From positions 75,342 through 139,341 of the forward strand of contig CAXAMN010027439.1 in NCBI GenBank assembly GCA_963970005.1: DNA of 64,000 nucleotides, in the 5' to 3' direction. A program made the translations under genes and the position numbers. A model generated the notes under the pieces. It saw only the letters and a list, made by a program, of their open reading frames with translations, was not told the origin of the DNA and ran no database searches. Source of the stretch: Durusdinium trenchii (lineage: Eukaryota; Sar; Dinophyceae; Suessiales; Symbiodiniaceae). Positions 18,753 to 30,310 of this stretch are shown one piece after another (position 1 is the stretch's first letter; every line of letters starts with the position of its first letter).

Positions 18753-20252
18753 TCACCACTCACCACGCGCCCTGTAGCAAGATGGGCAACATCCTGGTTT
18801 GTACCGGCATTTGCCGCACCCGTCTGGGTAAAGCTTCAAGGCGTCCGGTGGGCGACCATCATCGAAACTTTTCTTTCGTTTTCCACAGCCACTCGAGCTT
18901 GGCTTCTTCATTGGTTTTGCTTTTGTAGCGGCTTTCTTCTTTGGCTCTGGCGCCTTCTTCTTGACATTCTTGGATGGAGCTGTCTGCTGTGACTGTGGAG
19001 GGTCTTTGCATACAGGCCTTTTCATGGCAGCAGCAGGCCGTTGCTTCACTGCAGCCTTGTCATCAAGCTTTTGCCGAAGCTCTTCGGTGACTCGTTCAAA
19101 CTGGCTCTTCTCATTCTGGTCGTTTGGCTTTTCTTCAACATGGTCTTGGGGATCCGCGGGAGCAGTCTTCTCAAGACTTGGTCCCACATCCTCTCTGAGA
19201 TCTTTCTTGCTCAAGTCTGGCTCCACATTTGATGCCACAGCTGTTGTGACATCTTTCTCAGGCACGGGTGCTTCCCGATTCATTGATGGAGCTGTGGCTG
19301 AGCTTGCTGCGGCAGAGCTTGGCAAGGCCAGCTGCAAGTTGGGGCCGGATTCCACCGGCAAGAGGTCTCCACTTGCGGCCAAAGCATGTGAAGCCGAGCC
19401 CTGTGTCAACGACAAACCCCTCTGGCGGGGCGGAAACAGTTGCAGATTCCTCAGGCCACTGCCACTATCGTTGAAGCGGCTTCGTGTCAGAGCTGTCAGA
19501 TTCATGACATCCGCGGCTGGATTACCAAAGCTTCTCAGAGTCAGATCCTTGGGCATTCTCTCCGGGACCAAGCTTTGGATGAAGGCCAACTTTGACACAT
19601 CCACCTGGCACTGGCAAGGTCCTTCGCTCGCGAAAGCTTCTCTGCTGTAGCATTCAGGGAGCTGCCTGGGGTCTTCAGGAAGAGACAGCACATATGGACG
19701 CCCATCGTCCTTCTGAAACAGCAACAGCTCCTTCTTCATGGTTTGCTTCACATGACAAAAGCAATGATGAAGCCCAACCCTATCCATCTCTTCATGGAAC
19801 CTATAGAGCATCAGCGCCGTGGCTTTGGAAACTGTTTTTTCGCTTGGCAGCTTCAGACCAAGTCTTCCAAGGTGGCGAGTCAATAGCGCTAAGCCTTCCA
19901 AAGGCTTATCGCCCACGATCTGCAGCCACAAGGACATCGGCAGGTAGTTCAGAAAGGCCTGGTAATCCTGCAGCGGTCTTCTGGAGACAGTGTTCGGAGC
20001 CATCTCGGAAGCCACACTGGTTTTGGAATTCACTTCCTGCTGTAGGTCATGAAGCTGCTCAGGTGTCCAATCCATGTGTCTCAATGCTTCTGCAATCGAT
20101 GATGCCTGCTCCATGTTCAGTCGCGGCCACGACTGCATCTTAAGGCGACAGTTGTGGAACTGGTCCTCCCTCATCTTTTCATATCCACTGTTCTCTTTCA
20201 TGGCAACCAGGTAGCGAGCCACCGCAGCCAAAAACTGCTGACATTCCGCCAT
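18753..20252 (-). CDS. transposon cargo protein with KRPAA tail and C-terminal KCRxxxGCxPSC motif
   Basis: 499 residues from ATG 20250-20252 (MAECQQFLAAVARYLVAMKE). Residues 1-240 look folded and helical (SIAEALRHMDWTPEQLHDLQ; QDYQAFLNYLPMSLWLQIVG; LTRHLGRLGLKLPSEKTVSK; HHCFCHVKQTMKKELLLFQK). A long Ser/Ala/Pro/Glu-rich linker follows. The C-terminal quarter is basic (KQRPAAAMKRPVCK; KKKAATKAKPMKKPSS) and ends GCGKCRYKPGCCPSCYRARG, a compact Cys cluster able to bind zinc. It is the first gene of the leftward array, with a palindrome 97 nt before its start and another 40 nt after its stop. The basic tail is like that of the 14553-15297 protein. A DNA-binding accessory role is inferred; no enzyme motif is visible. 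Confidence 0.72.
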   Translation of the reverse strand: MAECQQFLAAVARYLVAMKENSGYEKMREDQFHNCRLKMQSWPRLNMEQASSIAEALRHMDWTPEQLHDLQQEVNSKTSVASEMAPNTVSRRPLQDYQAFLNYLPMSLWLQIVGDKPLEGLALLTRHLGRLGLKLPSEKTVSKATALMLYRFHEEMDRVGLHHCFCHVKQTMKKELLLFQKDDGRPYVLSLPEDPRQLPECYSREAFASEGPCQCQVDVSKLAFIQSLVPERMPKDLTLRSFGNPAADVMNLTALTRSRFNDSGSGLRNLQLFPPRQRGLSLTQGSASHALAASGDLLPVESGPNLQLALPSSAAASSATAPSMNREAPVPEKDVTTAVASNVEPDLSKKDLREDVGPSLEKTAPADPQDHVEEKPNDQNEKSQFERVTEELRQKLDDKAAVKQRPAAAMKRPVCKDPPQSQQTAPSKNVKKKAPEPKKKAATKAKPMKKPSSSGCGKRKKSFDDGRPPDALKLYPDGCGKCRYKPGCCPSCYRARGEW

Positions 20253-20348
20253 GAAACGCAACTATAACAAACAATTGGCGTTTCTGGCAACCAAAAACTA
20301 CAGCGGAAAACAGCAACCGATCCAACACGAACGCGCAAAAAGACACAA

Positions 20349-20369
20349 CAGAGCGTCCCCAGGGCCGCT
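20349..20369 (+). repeat. punctuation palindrome, copy 10
   Basis: CAGAGCGTCC-CCAG-GGCCGCT, upstream of the first gene of the leftward array. Confidence 0.92.
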
Positions 20370-20540
20370 TGACAAAGCACACTCATCACACATATGCATG
20401 CGTCCAGATATATATCTATTTGAATATAGTCTTGTTGAAAAACCAAAAGAACATAAGTCAAACTTTTCATATTGAAGGTTTAAAAAGTGAAAACTATATA
20501 CACAAATAGCTATAGAAGTAGGTAGGCAGTGATGGAAAAC

Positions 20541-20815
20541 AAGCAGAAATAGCTATAAAAATAAGTAGAAATTAGCTAAAAATTAGCTAGAAATAGCTAG
20601 AAATAGCTAGAAATTACCTAGAATTAGCTAGAAATAGCTAAAAAATAGCTAAAAATAAGTAGAAAATAAGTAGAATAAGTAGCCTCCAACATAAGTACTA
20701 TAAGTTCACAAGTTACTACTATGTTCCATAAGTAGGACTCTGGTACTTATTGAACTTATAAGTTACCATATGAACTTATAGAACTTATAACATAACTTAT
20801 AGAACTTATAGTGCA
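20541..20815 (+). repeat. right subterminal repeats
   Basis: TAGCTAGAAAT, TAGCTAAAAAT and AAGTAGAAAT variants (20541-20690) are followed by GAACTTATAG/ACTTATAAGTT units (20693-20815). They match the left subterminal array in sequence and, on the plus strand, in orientation. Confidence 0.8.
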
Positions 20816-20836
20816 ACTTCAAGTTACTTGTCACAG

Positions 20837-20871
20837 CTCAGCTAGCCACAAGTACCACAAGTCACGAAGTA
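20837..20871 (-). repeat. right terminal inverted repeat
   Basis: Reverse complement of the left terminal repeat with two mismatches. Three more outer bases complete TAGTG (20870-20874), i.e. CACTA read inward. Confidence 0.88.
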
Positions 20872-20874
20872 GTG

Positions 20875-23800
20875 TCCCTTTTTGGGAGGTCCTCACTCCG
20901 CCCGTGGGTGCTGGGTTTTCTGGACAGTGGGCCCCTCAACCAGTGCCTATTTCACATGGGAGACCTCTTGAGAAGCATACCAAAAGCCGTACTTCACTTT
21001 GGCCTGCCGGAAAGAGCCTGTTTAATACTGTTTCACCAGCTCCGCTACTCCTCCTCTGGACAATGCCCAGGAACCGGAGCTGAGTCGACTCTTTCTCATC
21101 GAGGCCGGTGGGACGGCTCGACAGCATGAAGCTTGACAGTACACCCAACTTCTACTAAGCCCTTTATCCACCTTAGATCTGCTTCAAAGACTTTACTTTT
21201 AGCTTTTCTGCTTACTACACCGAGTTCCCACTTCGTCCTCACCCGACTCTGTCCACATGTCAGGCGCGCGTCTCGGTGCTCGCAAGGGATGACGGGGCCA
21301 CGCCGCTGTTGATGGCGGCGCTGGATCGGCATGAGACGCTGGGAGCTGTGGGTGGACGGGGTGCGCGGGACGGTGACCCACCGGGGGACCAAGCTCAGGG
21401 GTCACGGTACCCGGTGGTACCCGGTGGTCCCTTTGACCGAAATGGGTTCCATTTCCAAAGGATCAGCGGATATCAGCGGGGATCCAGCTACTCAGGTACT
21501 TGCTTGGGTTTGGAAGAGGGTTGTGTGCTAAATTAAGTTTGCTGAAGCAGAGAACACCACGTGCTTCGATGTTCTTTTTTGCCAGAGCACTTGTTCGAGA
21601 GAACCATTCTCAATGACTGACCTTTTCGGAGAATGAAGCTCCCAAATGCCGGACTTCAATTTGGCTAGAGAAGACCAAAAAGACAGTTCCCCAGCTTTTC
21701 AGGTGGTGCAACATGTTGTCCATGACGTAGAGAAGCTATATGAAGTTATCATCTACGGCATTTGTATGGTCATGTCCCATCAATATCACCATGGGACCTT
21801 CCGCATCAATATGGGACCTTCCGATGAGTCCGTTCCGGACCTTCCCAGAACGATCTCTAAGGAGCGAAGGTCCTTTGGAGGTCTCGGAGGATGATCAGTT
21901 CAAAAACGACGTGCGCCCTGGCCGGTCAGACTGAGACTCGAGGCATGGTTTCATGACATCAACAGATGGTCCAAAAAGGTATCCAGGATGGTGGTCGTCC
22001 CCAGTGTTTGATCGAGTCACAAGCAATTGGAGGAAAAGACTTGACCTGATGAACACTGGAGACCTGGTGAGACTGCTGACGTGCGGACAACGGGACTGGT
22101 AGGTGGGATGGTTTTCACCGTCTGCTCTTACTGTTTCCGGGAGTGTCAGGATTATGGAGTCGAACCAGTGATCCCTATGGACTGGGGTGGACCTTGTAGC
22201 TGGTACCCGTGGGCCAAGGGGCACCAGAGACTTGGAACTGAACCATGCAGGCATTCGCGATACAGTCAAGCCACGAGCAAACACCCAAGGTCTGTGGAGT
22301 ATGTTTGGAGGGTCATTCGTCAAAGACCATGGGCACAAGTGGGCGCATGTGCGATGGATGCTTCGGGGCCCACTCGGCTCAGGACCGTCCTCTATGACTG
22401 CTGGCGGAAAGGCCAACTGTGTGGACCCACGAGGGACGGACAGAGGGACCCCTAAAAGGGTTCATTAGTATCATTAGTTCATTAATATATGTAGACAGTT
22501 GATGAGTACCCCCCCGCCACAGGGAGAGGTTTTTCAATCCAAATGAAAGGGTTTTATCAATCAAGAGTCTACATGAAGTGCAAGTGCCTTTTGGTGCCAA
22601 AGGCGGTCATGAGATCAACCCATGGTGTTTGGTCATTGACCCCACACATGTTCGTGATGCAACGCGAGCTTGGCCTCGGTGACCAGGCACCGAGGTGCAC
22701 CAATTGCTGCACAAATGGCGTCTCAATGGGCGAAGCTTTCCATCACCGTCAACAATCGCGACTCAGTCGCCCAGAGAAACGGTTTGACCGTCCGGTCCGG
22801 CACCGCAGGGAGCTCTCGAGTGGAGCTGCGCTTGGTGCTGGCGCCCGAGGTGGATGGCCCACGGACTGAGGCGACTGGGGGGGGGGTCCTGGGCTGGAGG
22901 GGTCATGGTGATCATGTTGGCTGAAGCAACAACTTTGTAACCAAACCACCTGCCCGCCAAAAGTAAGTGTGCGGCGGTTTGCATAGTGTACTTTTTTACT
23001 CGATGATGCAACTTAACTTACATAGAACGATGATGAACGCATATGAAAGATGTGTATTATATACAATCTGGACTGAATCTGGACACTGGGAAATGACCTG
23101 AAGAATCGCAACAATGGCTTATTATTAGTATATTATATATATATGTGAAACCACGAAAAGAGCGCCCCCCCCTTCTCACCGGCGAGAGAGCCGCCTCCAT
23201 CGACCGGCAGATCTGCATGGCTTGGCTGAAGAGCTGCGGACAAGGCTTTGCTGCACTGCAAGTGCGCCATGGTCAGCTCGGCGGACCCAAGGGAGGCCCT
23301 CAGGGCAGAGGCCCCCCAGGGAGCAAAATGGGTTGAAGACCATGGACGAAAACCAAGAACTGTGCCGGCATTTTTTGGGTGGGCAGAGCAATCCAGTTGG
23401 TGCACGAACTCTTCATGTCAGAGGCCAGTAGTGAATCTATTCTGGGGTAACCTTTTTTCAACAGATACCAGCTTTTGTGTAGCCGCCAGCATTGCTTCCT
23501 AAATGACAGACATATAACCTTCTTTCGACCCAGGCATTGCACCCTCACTCTGTGGTTTCCAGTGGTTTCCAGGGACATTCCCCCAAGGTCGCTGATCTTC
23601 CCGGCACCCGCGGACCATGCACCAGTGCCGCCACTCTTGGCTGCTGAAGGCGGGAAGAACTGGGGAAACAGCACCCTTTGAGCGAACAAGGACTTTCGTT
23701 TCCTTCAAAACAACCAAAGTCCTTAGGAACACAATGGGTGACACAGGCCATTTGACCAATGGAGTGACACATGAGTCAAAGGCCCCAAGGACTCTCCTAG

Positions 23801-26800
23801 GACTGGCTGAGTGCAGGTGATGTTTTCTGGTAAGCTTGGATCTCGAGTTTGTTGCTTCCTTGAAGTAGCACCGAGGAAGGTACATCACCAACACAACCAA
23901 CCAAGTAGCAGCTGGCACTTCCACGACAGGAGGTCTCTTTTCAACCACTTCCGCGTCGCCCTGGTCGTCCGCTGGTCGCTCAAGGCACCCTGGAAGAGGT
24001 CACCAAGCTTCAGTTCAGCTCCTTGGGTGCGATGCGCCTGAAGATGCCGAAGGTCTCCAGTGATGAGCAGCTGAAGGCGGGGGTGAACCCCGCGGTGGTC
24101 TTTTGGGTCACCGCGGTGGAAACCCACCAAAGTCAAGCAAGAATTGGCCCGACTTTTGAGGTTCTAGAGTTTTGACCGTCAAACATGTATCTGTGAGCAG
24201 TTTCTATCAATCTGGAAGCTCTGAAGATTCTTCACCTGTGTTGCGTGGGCCTTTTGAAGGAGAGAATTCACTAGAAATGCTATGTCAGGACCTCCAGAGA
24301 AGACGATCTCTATTTCACGGTGACCAAACGGGTCGCACTGGCTTTTGATAGTCGGTGGGTGGGACCCTGGATTTCGGACCTAAAAGCCGGCGCTTTTTCT
24401 TCGGACAGGTGGAGATCCGAGGGCTCGCCTCTGCGGATGCCATCGAGGTGTGGCATGGGGGTGGGGGGTGGGTGGCTGGAGCAAACGTCCGATGTGGCTG
24501 GAGAGACCCCACAGTGGCTGAGTTCAGTGAGTTCCATCAGTTCCCTCCGTGCTAAGGCTGCTAAGATTTTACGTTTCCCATGCCACCTGATCGCGTATGT
24601 CTTGGACTTCACTGAAGTGCTACGGATCCAAGTTGGGCTTCTTGAGTGCTTCTGGCTTAAGGGTCTCTGCTGGCGTGTCCGCTTTTCACCAATACCATCT
24701 CATTGGGTGTCCGCTTGGAAACCGGTTGCCCGTGGTCAGAATCAGCCTTTCGGAGCTTTAGGCATTGAAGATCCCTGGATTGATGGTGGTGGTCCCTGTG
24801 GCAGACGGCAGATGGCAGACTAAACTGGGGTTGGGGTGGCTGAATCCTTGCGAGCCCCGCCGGTCCGGATTCAAGTCCTTTCTGGACTGGACACACTGAC
24901 TAGGAACCTGGAGCTATCTGATGGAGACCCTGAGTCCCATGCTGCTGTAGACCCTGCCGTCCCCTCGCTTGCTCTCCTCCGAGCTGTGTTCAGGTGACCA
25001 CCAGCGAAGTCCTTGAGATCTCGGTGCTCTACAGCTGTCTGGGTGCAGGGGTGATGGACAGCTGTAGAGCGTGTGAAACAGAGCAAGGGTGAATGCGCAG
25101 CTTGTTGCAAGGATCCAAGATGATCCAAGTACTGTAAACAAATATATATATATATATACACACAGCCCATGGCGTTTTGCAAGGCTGTCACAACTTTCGG
25201 GTTTCTGCATGCCCGCAAGTTTTCATGGCGACGTTGGGTCAGTTCCGGTCGACTTAAAGACTTGTTCAGGCATGAGCCGCTCAGCATTCCAGATTCCTTG
25301 CCAATCCACATGTGCCCTTCAGGAGGTCGAGCTGGCCCTGGAGCAAGCGGTGCTGTCTGCAGCCCATGCGCCAGAGGTGCTAGAACGGCGCTCCACGCAT
25401 TTAAACATAGTACGGGGAGCATGCGTTGATCGCAGGGAATTGGCAAGTATGGTGAGTAATCAGTAAAGCATAGCAAAGCCTGACTTGTGGTACACGCTTG
25501 CTGCTCCAAGACGGATTTATCGACCGAAGCTGGGTAGTCAGTGGGTTTTGACATTTTTCATGTTCTCTTCCTAGCCATCAACTGTTGGAATGGGCAGCAA
25601 CTGCCGTTGGGTCAAATCGACACAAAGTTATTGGAAACGCGCCCAACGGGAACCTCAAAGAGCTACAGGTGTTGCATTTGCATTGGCGGAAGCGCTGCGG
25701 CGATTCTGTGTATAGGCAGGGCTCCACAGCGACCGCGACGGATTTTGTTGTGGTTGAGTTTGTCAAACAGCGCAGCAACAGATCTTGACAGGTCTCGACT
25801 TGTCGTTGTTGTTTGTGGTGGGCAGCTGACCGTACCCGTTTTTCAATCTGATAAAACAGGGTCGTCCGATAAACGAACCACATGTCTCTGATCTCTCTCT
25901 CTATATATATGTGATTCAAGGGATTCCTGCAAAGCTGAGCACCCCTTCAGTCTTGGACAACCCAGTCCTCTTACAGGGCAGTCAGCTTCAACTACACGCA
26001 TCAACCGTCAACATGCTGTACCACCACTCTCTCCAATGTAGCAGTGGCCAAAATGAAAACATTGGACCTTGTATGAGATCATGATCACCCGGAACACTGA
26101 GAACTTCTGAAATTCGGGTCAGACTCGTCTTTTGAACACGATTTTGACCGACCTGAGTGACCAAACGTGCAAACAGCACGCCAGGTTTGTGGACGTCTAT
26201 TTGAAAAGCGATTTGAACAAGACCCAGGTGAGGGACGTGCTACTGCATGATTCTGCACAGCACATGCGCCTCTTTGCGTGAGAAGTTATTGAAATTGTAT
26301 CGTTCTAGCAGCTTGGCCAAGCTCAGAAGTCTCTTCCTCCATGGTGGCAGCATGCTTTTTGGCTTTGCCAAAGATTGCTCTTGACCTTCTCGCTGATGGT
26401 CTCCAGGTGGTCTCGAAAGGAACGACCTTGCCCGGTTTTATGCATTGCCCAAAGGAGGCAGTGTCAGGCGCAAATCGTGTTCGGGTTTTCTTGTTGGCCG
26501 ACCTCCAAGTCATAGTTTTTGGGGGTTGTGATCTACATCCACCTTCAGCCGGTAGAGACCATTCTGGAAGACTCACATGTTTTGGCAGACCGTCGGACGT
26601 TTCGCATCTCACATCCCAAACCGGCCTGGCAGACCCCCGCGTCCCAGGGGCAGAGGACGGTACCAAGCCGTTGACAAAAGGAACTGAGTGACTTGGCTTG
26701 TTGGGATCGGTCGAACTGAAGCCCTGGTTGGGTGATGAACGATAAACAGATGGACAATGATGGACATCCAGTCAAGGTCGAACGGGGCAAGGGTGGTTGC

Positions 26801-29800
26801 TTGAAAGGCTGGGGTTGGAGAAGACAGATGTCATGAATGTGCTCGTGCTCGTTGAATCATTATGGAACGAGGTGGGTGAACTGTGGTCAGGTGAAAGCGG
26901 GTATGTTGAGACTCAATGAGACCCATGGATATCGAGGTGTCAGCCTGAGACCCTGGAGGTTTCTCCGAAGGAGAGCAGCAGTGACGTGAGCAGTCACGTG
27001 AGCAGTAGCCTCGTTTGGGAACGTCTCTGGTGGTTGATAGGTTGATATATAGGTTCAAATTGGTCATCGAAACACGGCGCTGGATGAATGCATCCGACCC
27101 CACCATCGAAATGGCCGGCAATCGTCCCTTTGTCGATATATGCATCATAGCATCGCACACCCCCCTGCATGTTGTATCATTTTGTTCCTTTCTTGTCTCC
27201 AAGAGTTGCAGTGCCTTTCGCCTGGTGCCGATGCAAGCGACGAACCACGAACCCTGTCCGTGTGCTTGTGACCTTTGGAGGAGGTGAAGACCACCGTGGA
27301 ACTTCGGCTGGATCCCGAAGGTGGGGGGTTGAGGGTGTAAATGCTTTTTAAGATCAACTCTTGGAATAAGAGGTTTAAACTTCCTGCGAACGTGACCCAG
27401 GGCAAATGATTTCAGGAAGAATTCTGGTTGAAACAGGGCTTGGATGAACCTTTTCTCACCATCCTGCCTTGCCAGGACACCAGCTGCCACCAGCTTTTCA
27501 ACCCCACCCAGACCTGTGGCCTGGCGGTAGATGCGCAGCTGGCGTCGGCGTAGCCCCATGCGAAACACATCGAAAAAGCACATGGAAGTCCCATGCAGTC
27601 ATTTTCCACTTCTAGACTCAGACTTGCGAGTTGGAGGCTAGCTGCCCAGCCTGATCGTTTTGATAAGTTTTGACTTGCGGTTTTGTCAGCCAACAGCATT
27701 GGTCTTTGTCCCACACCGACTCGGTCCCCTCATGGCTCATGGTGCCTAGCGACCGTCCTCGCTGAGCCGAGGTCCTTTGACCGAAAGATCCTCCGTGCGT
27801 ACGTGGTCCAGCCCACGTCGGAGCTCTTCCGGAAGACGCAGCCGTGGCTCGGACGCAGCTTTTCTGCGGAAGTCGACCTTTGAAGGCCTTTGTGAGGCTT
27901 TCGGAGCGGTGGGTTTGAGTGGACCAACATTGGACAGGTCGTAGAATCGAGAGGATTTTGAGCCGTTTCCCAGTCGATTTCTGCATTGTTTCCCTTTCAC
28001 ATGGGTTTTGTTGAAGAGTTTCCTCAGTGGAGATGTCAGGGGCGTCAGTCATGTTGCTGGACGGTTTTGCTTGAGATTCCACTCCCCAACAATCTGCCTG
28101 GTAGAAGGGAACATAGACATGCGATGTTTTCCAGCCACGGCAAGAAACATCCCAAACCATTGAACAAGAGGATAGGGCACATGACCACAAATTTCAAATA
28201 GGTAAATTACATTGTCAGAACACGATGGGAGCAAGGCCAAACAAGGCTTGGACCTGCCAGCAAGGCTCACATTTGTTTCAGGACCCCTTATGAAAAGGCA
28301 GATGCATGCTTGCACGCACATCTGGACCATGCAACCCCCAAAACGCTCATGATTCTACTTGTTTGACCCCCTGGAAACTGACTCAGCTTTCCTTCCTGGA
28401 TGAGCCCGATTCGACGCGTCATGTTCCACCCCCAAGCCTCCAGGTCTTCGTTGCGGGCACTTTGGCTGGCGGCAGTTGGGCAGTTGGGCGGAAGCAACTG
28501 ATGACGTGGCTCCAAAAAACGACCACAAACTGATCTCGGGGGGTTCAGTCGGATCTGACGGTTGCTCGCTGTAGGCTTCCAGTCACCACTTGTGGAACTG
28601 CCAAGCGTCAATGATGTGTCACCTGACGCATGTTTTGAGAAACCCGCAAGCGGGACCAGTGCCCCGTCAAGAGGATGTTCAACACTCAAACAAGGTCATG
28701 CGCAGATCATTGGCATCTTACTGAAAGCATGTTTGCATCCGATCAGATGTTTTTCATTGTTTATCACATGATTGTTTGTTAGAGTGTTGACTAAAAAATT
28801 GTCCAGATCTGGTTTTGGCGGACTTCTCTCGGACATGTCACGTTTTCATCACAAAGCGGCCAATGCACACCTGAAGTCCACGTCTTTCTGTACATGATAT
28901 CGGAAGATCAATGCATACACATTGTGGCGAATCAACAAGACTAACACCCAAGGCAAACACCAATGCGATGACGGCGACTGGGCCTTTTTTTGCGTCAATG
29001 GAATGCTTCAAGACATGGGTGTTTGATGAAGGATTTTTGAGTGGTCGCATATTTGTAGAACTCGAAGAATACCTCTGTCTGGTTTCTTGCCTGTCTTTTC
29101 TTATATAAGAGGTCACACAATGATCGATGGTCTACTATATATCCGGATATTTATATAATGAGACATTTGCAGAATCCACGGCCTTTGAAAGATGCGGTCG
29201 CGGGAAAGCAGTGAGGGGTGGGGCTTGGAGAGCTTAGAGATTGCATGCGATTGCGGGCTTCACATGTGGACTTCTTCAGGTTCGCTACAGCTGCCACAAG
29301 GCTGGGGTGAGCTTGATCGTGGTTCCTCGACTGCTCAGCGGACTCTTTTGGTGTCGCAGACTCGCTCCAATGGTGTGACTGGTGTGAGACTCACCTCTTA
29401 GGACCAGAATTGCAAGGCAACGAACTACATACTGTAGTATTTTTACACTTGTTTTCATTGGGAGTTCTTAGTTGAAGCGTTTTTCTTGTTCTTAGCATCT
29501 CAGGTGACCATCTATGTGATGAAGCACAAGCCGATTGACTTTGCCTGGCGGAAGAGCCTTGGCCAGAGCTGCTCTCTCTTGAGGCGACCCCCAAATTCAT
29601 GTCTTGGTCAAGTACAATCAGCGTTCAGGGTGAACACTTCTTCCGGTCCATGTTGCTTTTCGGGGAAGATGCGGGCGGCCTTCCGCACGCGCCCGACGGG
29701 CGGACTCGCGGTCCGGACGAGCGGTCCAGCGCGAAGCGAAGCTTTTGGACGACTCGAAGCTTCATAGGGGATCCGTTCAACGACTAGATGTCTCGAGGGG

Positions 29801-30064
29801 GGTTGGTAGTGCAGCTACGTATTCTTTTGTCCGACCACTGCTTTTGCAACAAGTATCAGATGCTTTCTTCAGTTTGCAAGAGCTGGGTGATGGCCTGAGT
29901 GTGTGGCAGTGAACCAGTTCTGAACCAGCATGCTTGCTGAAGGTAGGGTCATCAATTTTCTGAGGGAGTGCTTAGCAAGAAATCAGGGTGGCAGGGTGGC
30001 TGGCTCCTAACGAAATTGGAGTGGGGAAAAACCAAGAAAAAAGGAAACATGAATACTATATATA
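20875..30064. other. 9.2-kb interval, no gene called with confidence
   Basis: Short frames occur on both strands but none shows a convincing domain apart from a possible ankyrin segment (21264-21355). A plus-strand frame at 27765-27883 (DRKILRAYVVQPTSELFRKT) looks coding-like but has no family. TA-rich tracts occur near 23125-23143, 25140-25160, 25900-25912 and 29130-29160. The bases TCC at 20875-20877 may be the right target duplicate of the DNA transposon. Confidence 0.5.
21264..21355 (+). CDS. possible ankyrin-repeat exon
   Basis: After an acceptor-like ATGTCAG (ending 21263) the frame reads ARVSVLARDDGATPLLMAAL then DRHET. The DGATPLLMAAL core matches the first half of an ankyrin repeat, a protein-binding helix-turn-helix unit. 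Only one unit is visible and no flanking exon was found, so this may be a relic or chance similarity. Confidence 0.3.
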
Positions 30065-30213
30065 TTTAAAAGCAGTGTCCAAGCAAGCAGGCATTTCGTA
30101 AGCATTCGTTCGTGAACAGGCAACCCATTTGGCTTAGGCAAGGCTAAAAAGGGGCGGCCGCGCGTTTGGGATAGGTTTCCCTTGTTTGGCCAAGACGGCC
30201 TCGGTTTGAACAT
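30065..30213 (+). repeat. 5' LTR
   Basis: 149 bp, identical base for base to 37347-37495 by eye. It contains a GGGGCGGCCGCGCG patch but no recognisable TATA box of its own. Confidence 0.93.
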
Positions 30214-30226
30214 TGGTAGCGGAGCC
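30214..30226 (+). promoter_or_regulatory. primer-binding site, initiator-Met tRNA type
   Basis: TGGTAGCGGAGCC begins directly after the 5' LTR and resembles the TGGTA(T/G)C(A/G)GAGC primer sites used by Copia elements with initiator methionine tRNA. Confidence 0.75.
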
Positions 30227-30247
30227 CCCCGCTGACGGGGGGCCTCC
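30221..30247 (+). promoter_or_regulatory. GC-rich stem-loop in the leader
   Basis: GGAGCCCCCCG and CGGGGGGCCTCC pair around a CTGA loop with one bulged base. It overlaps the 3' part of the primer-binding site and lies about 65 nt before the Gag start. A role in packaging, dimerisation or translation control is inferred. Confidence 0.6.
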
Positions 30248-30310
30248 AGGGGTTGTGTTGTAGAGTCTTAGGTAGGACTTGTGCACCAAAAGCAGTGTCA
30301 CGTATGTGCC

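Larger units (their letters stand above)
10351..20874 (-). mobile_element. 10.5-kb CACTA-like DNA transposon with multi-gene cargo
   Basis: The ends form an inverted repeat: 10352-10386 matches the reverse complement of 20837-20871 at 33 of 35 positions. The right end, read inward, begins CACTACTTCGTGAC; the left end reads ATACTTCGTGAC and has lost the exact CACTA. TCC flanks both sides (10348-10350 and 20875-20877), as expected of the 3-bp duplications made by CACTA elements. Just inside each end lie subterminal arrays of TAGCTAGAAAT and ACTTATAG units. One internal gene (16343-18391) has features of CMC/CACTA-type transposases. All seven genes or remnants lie on the minus strand, and ten palindromic motifs separate them. 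Terminal repeats, subterminal repeats and transposase together make the call firm; the superfamily assignment is inference. Confidence 0.87.
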
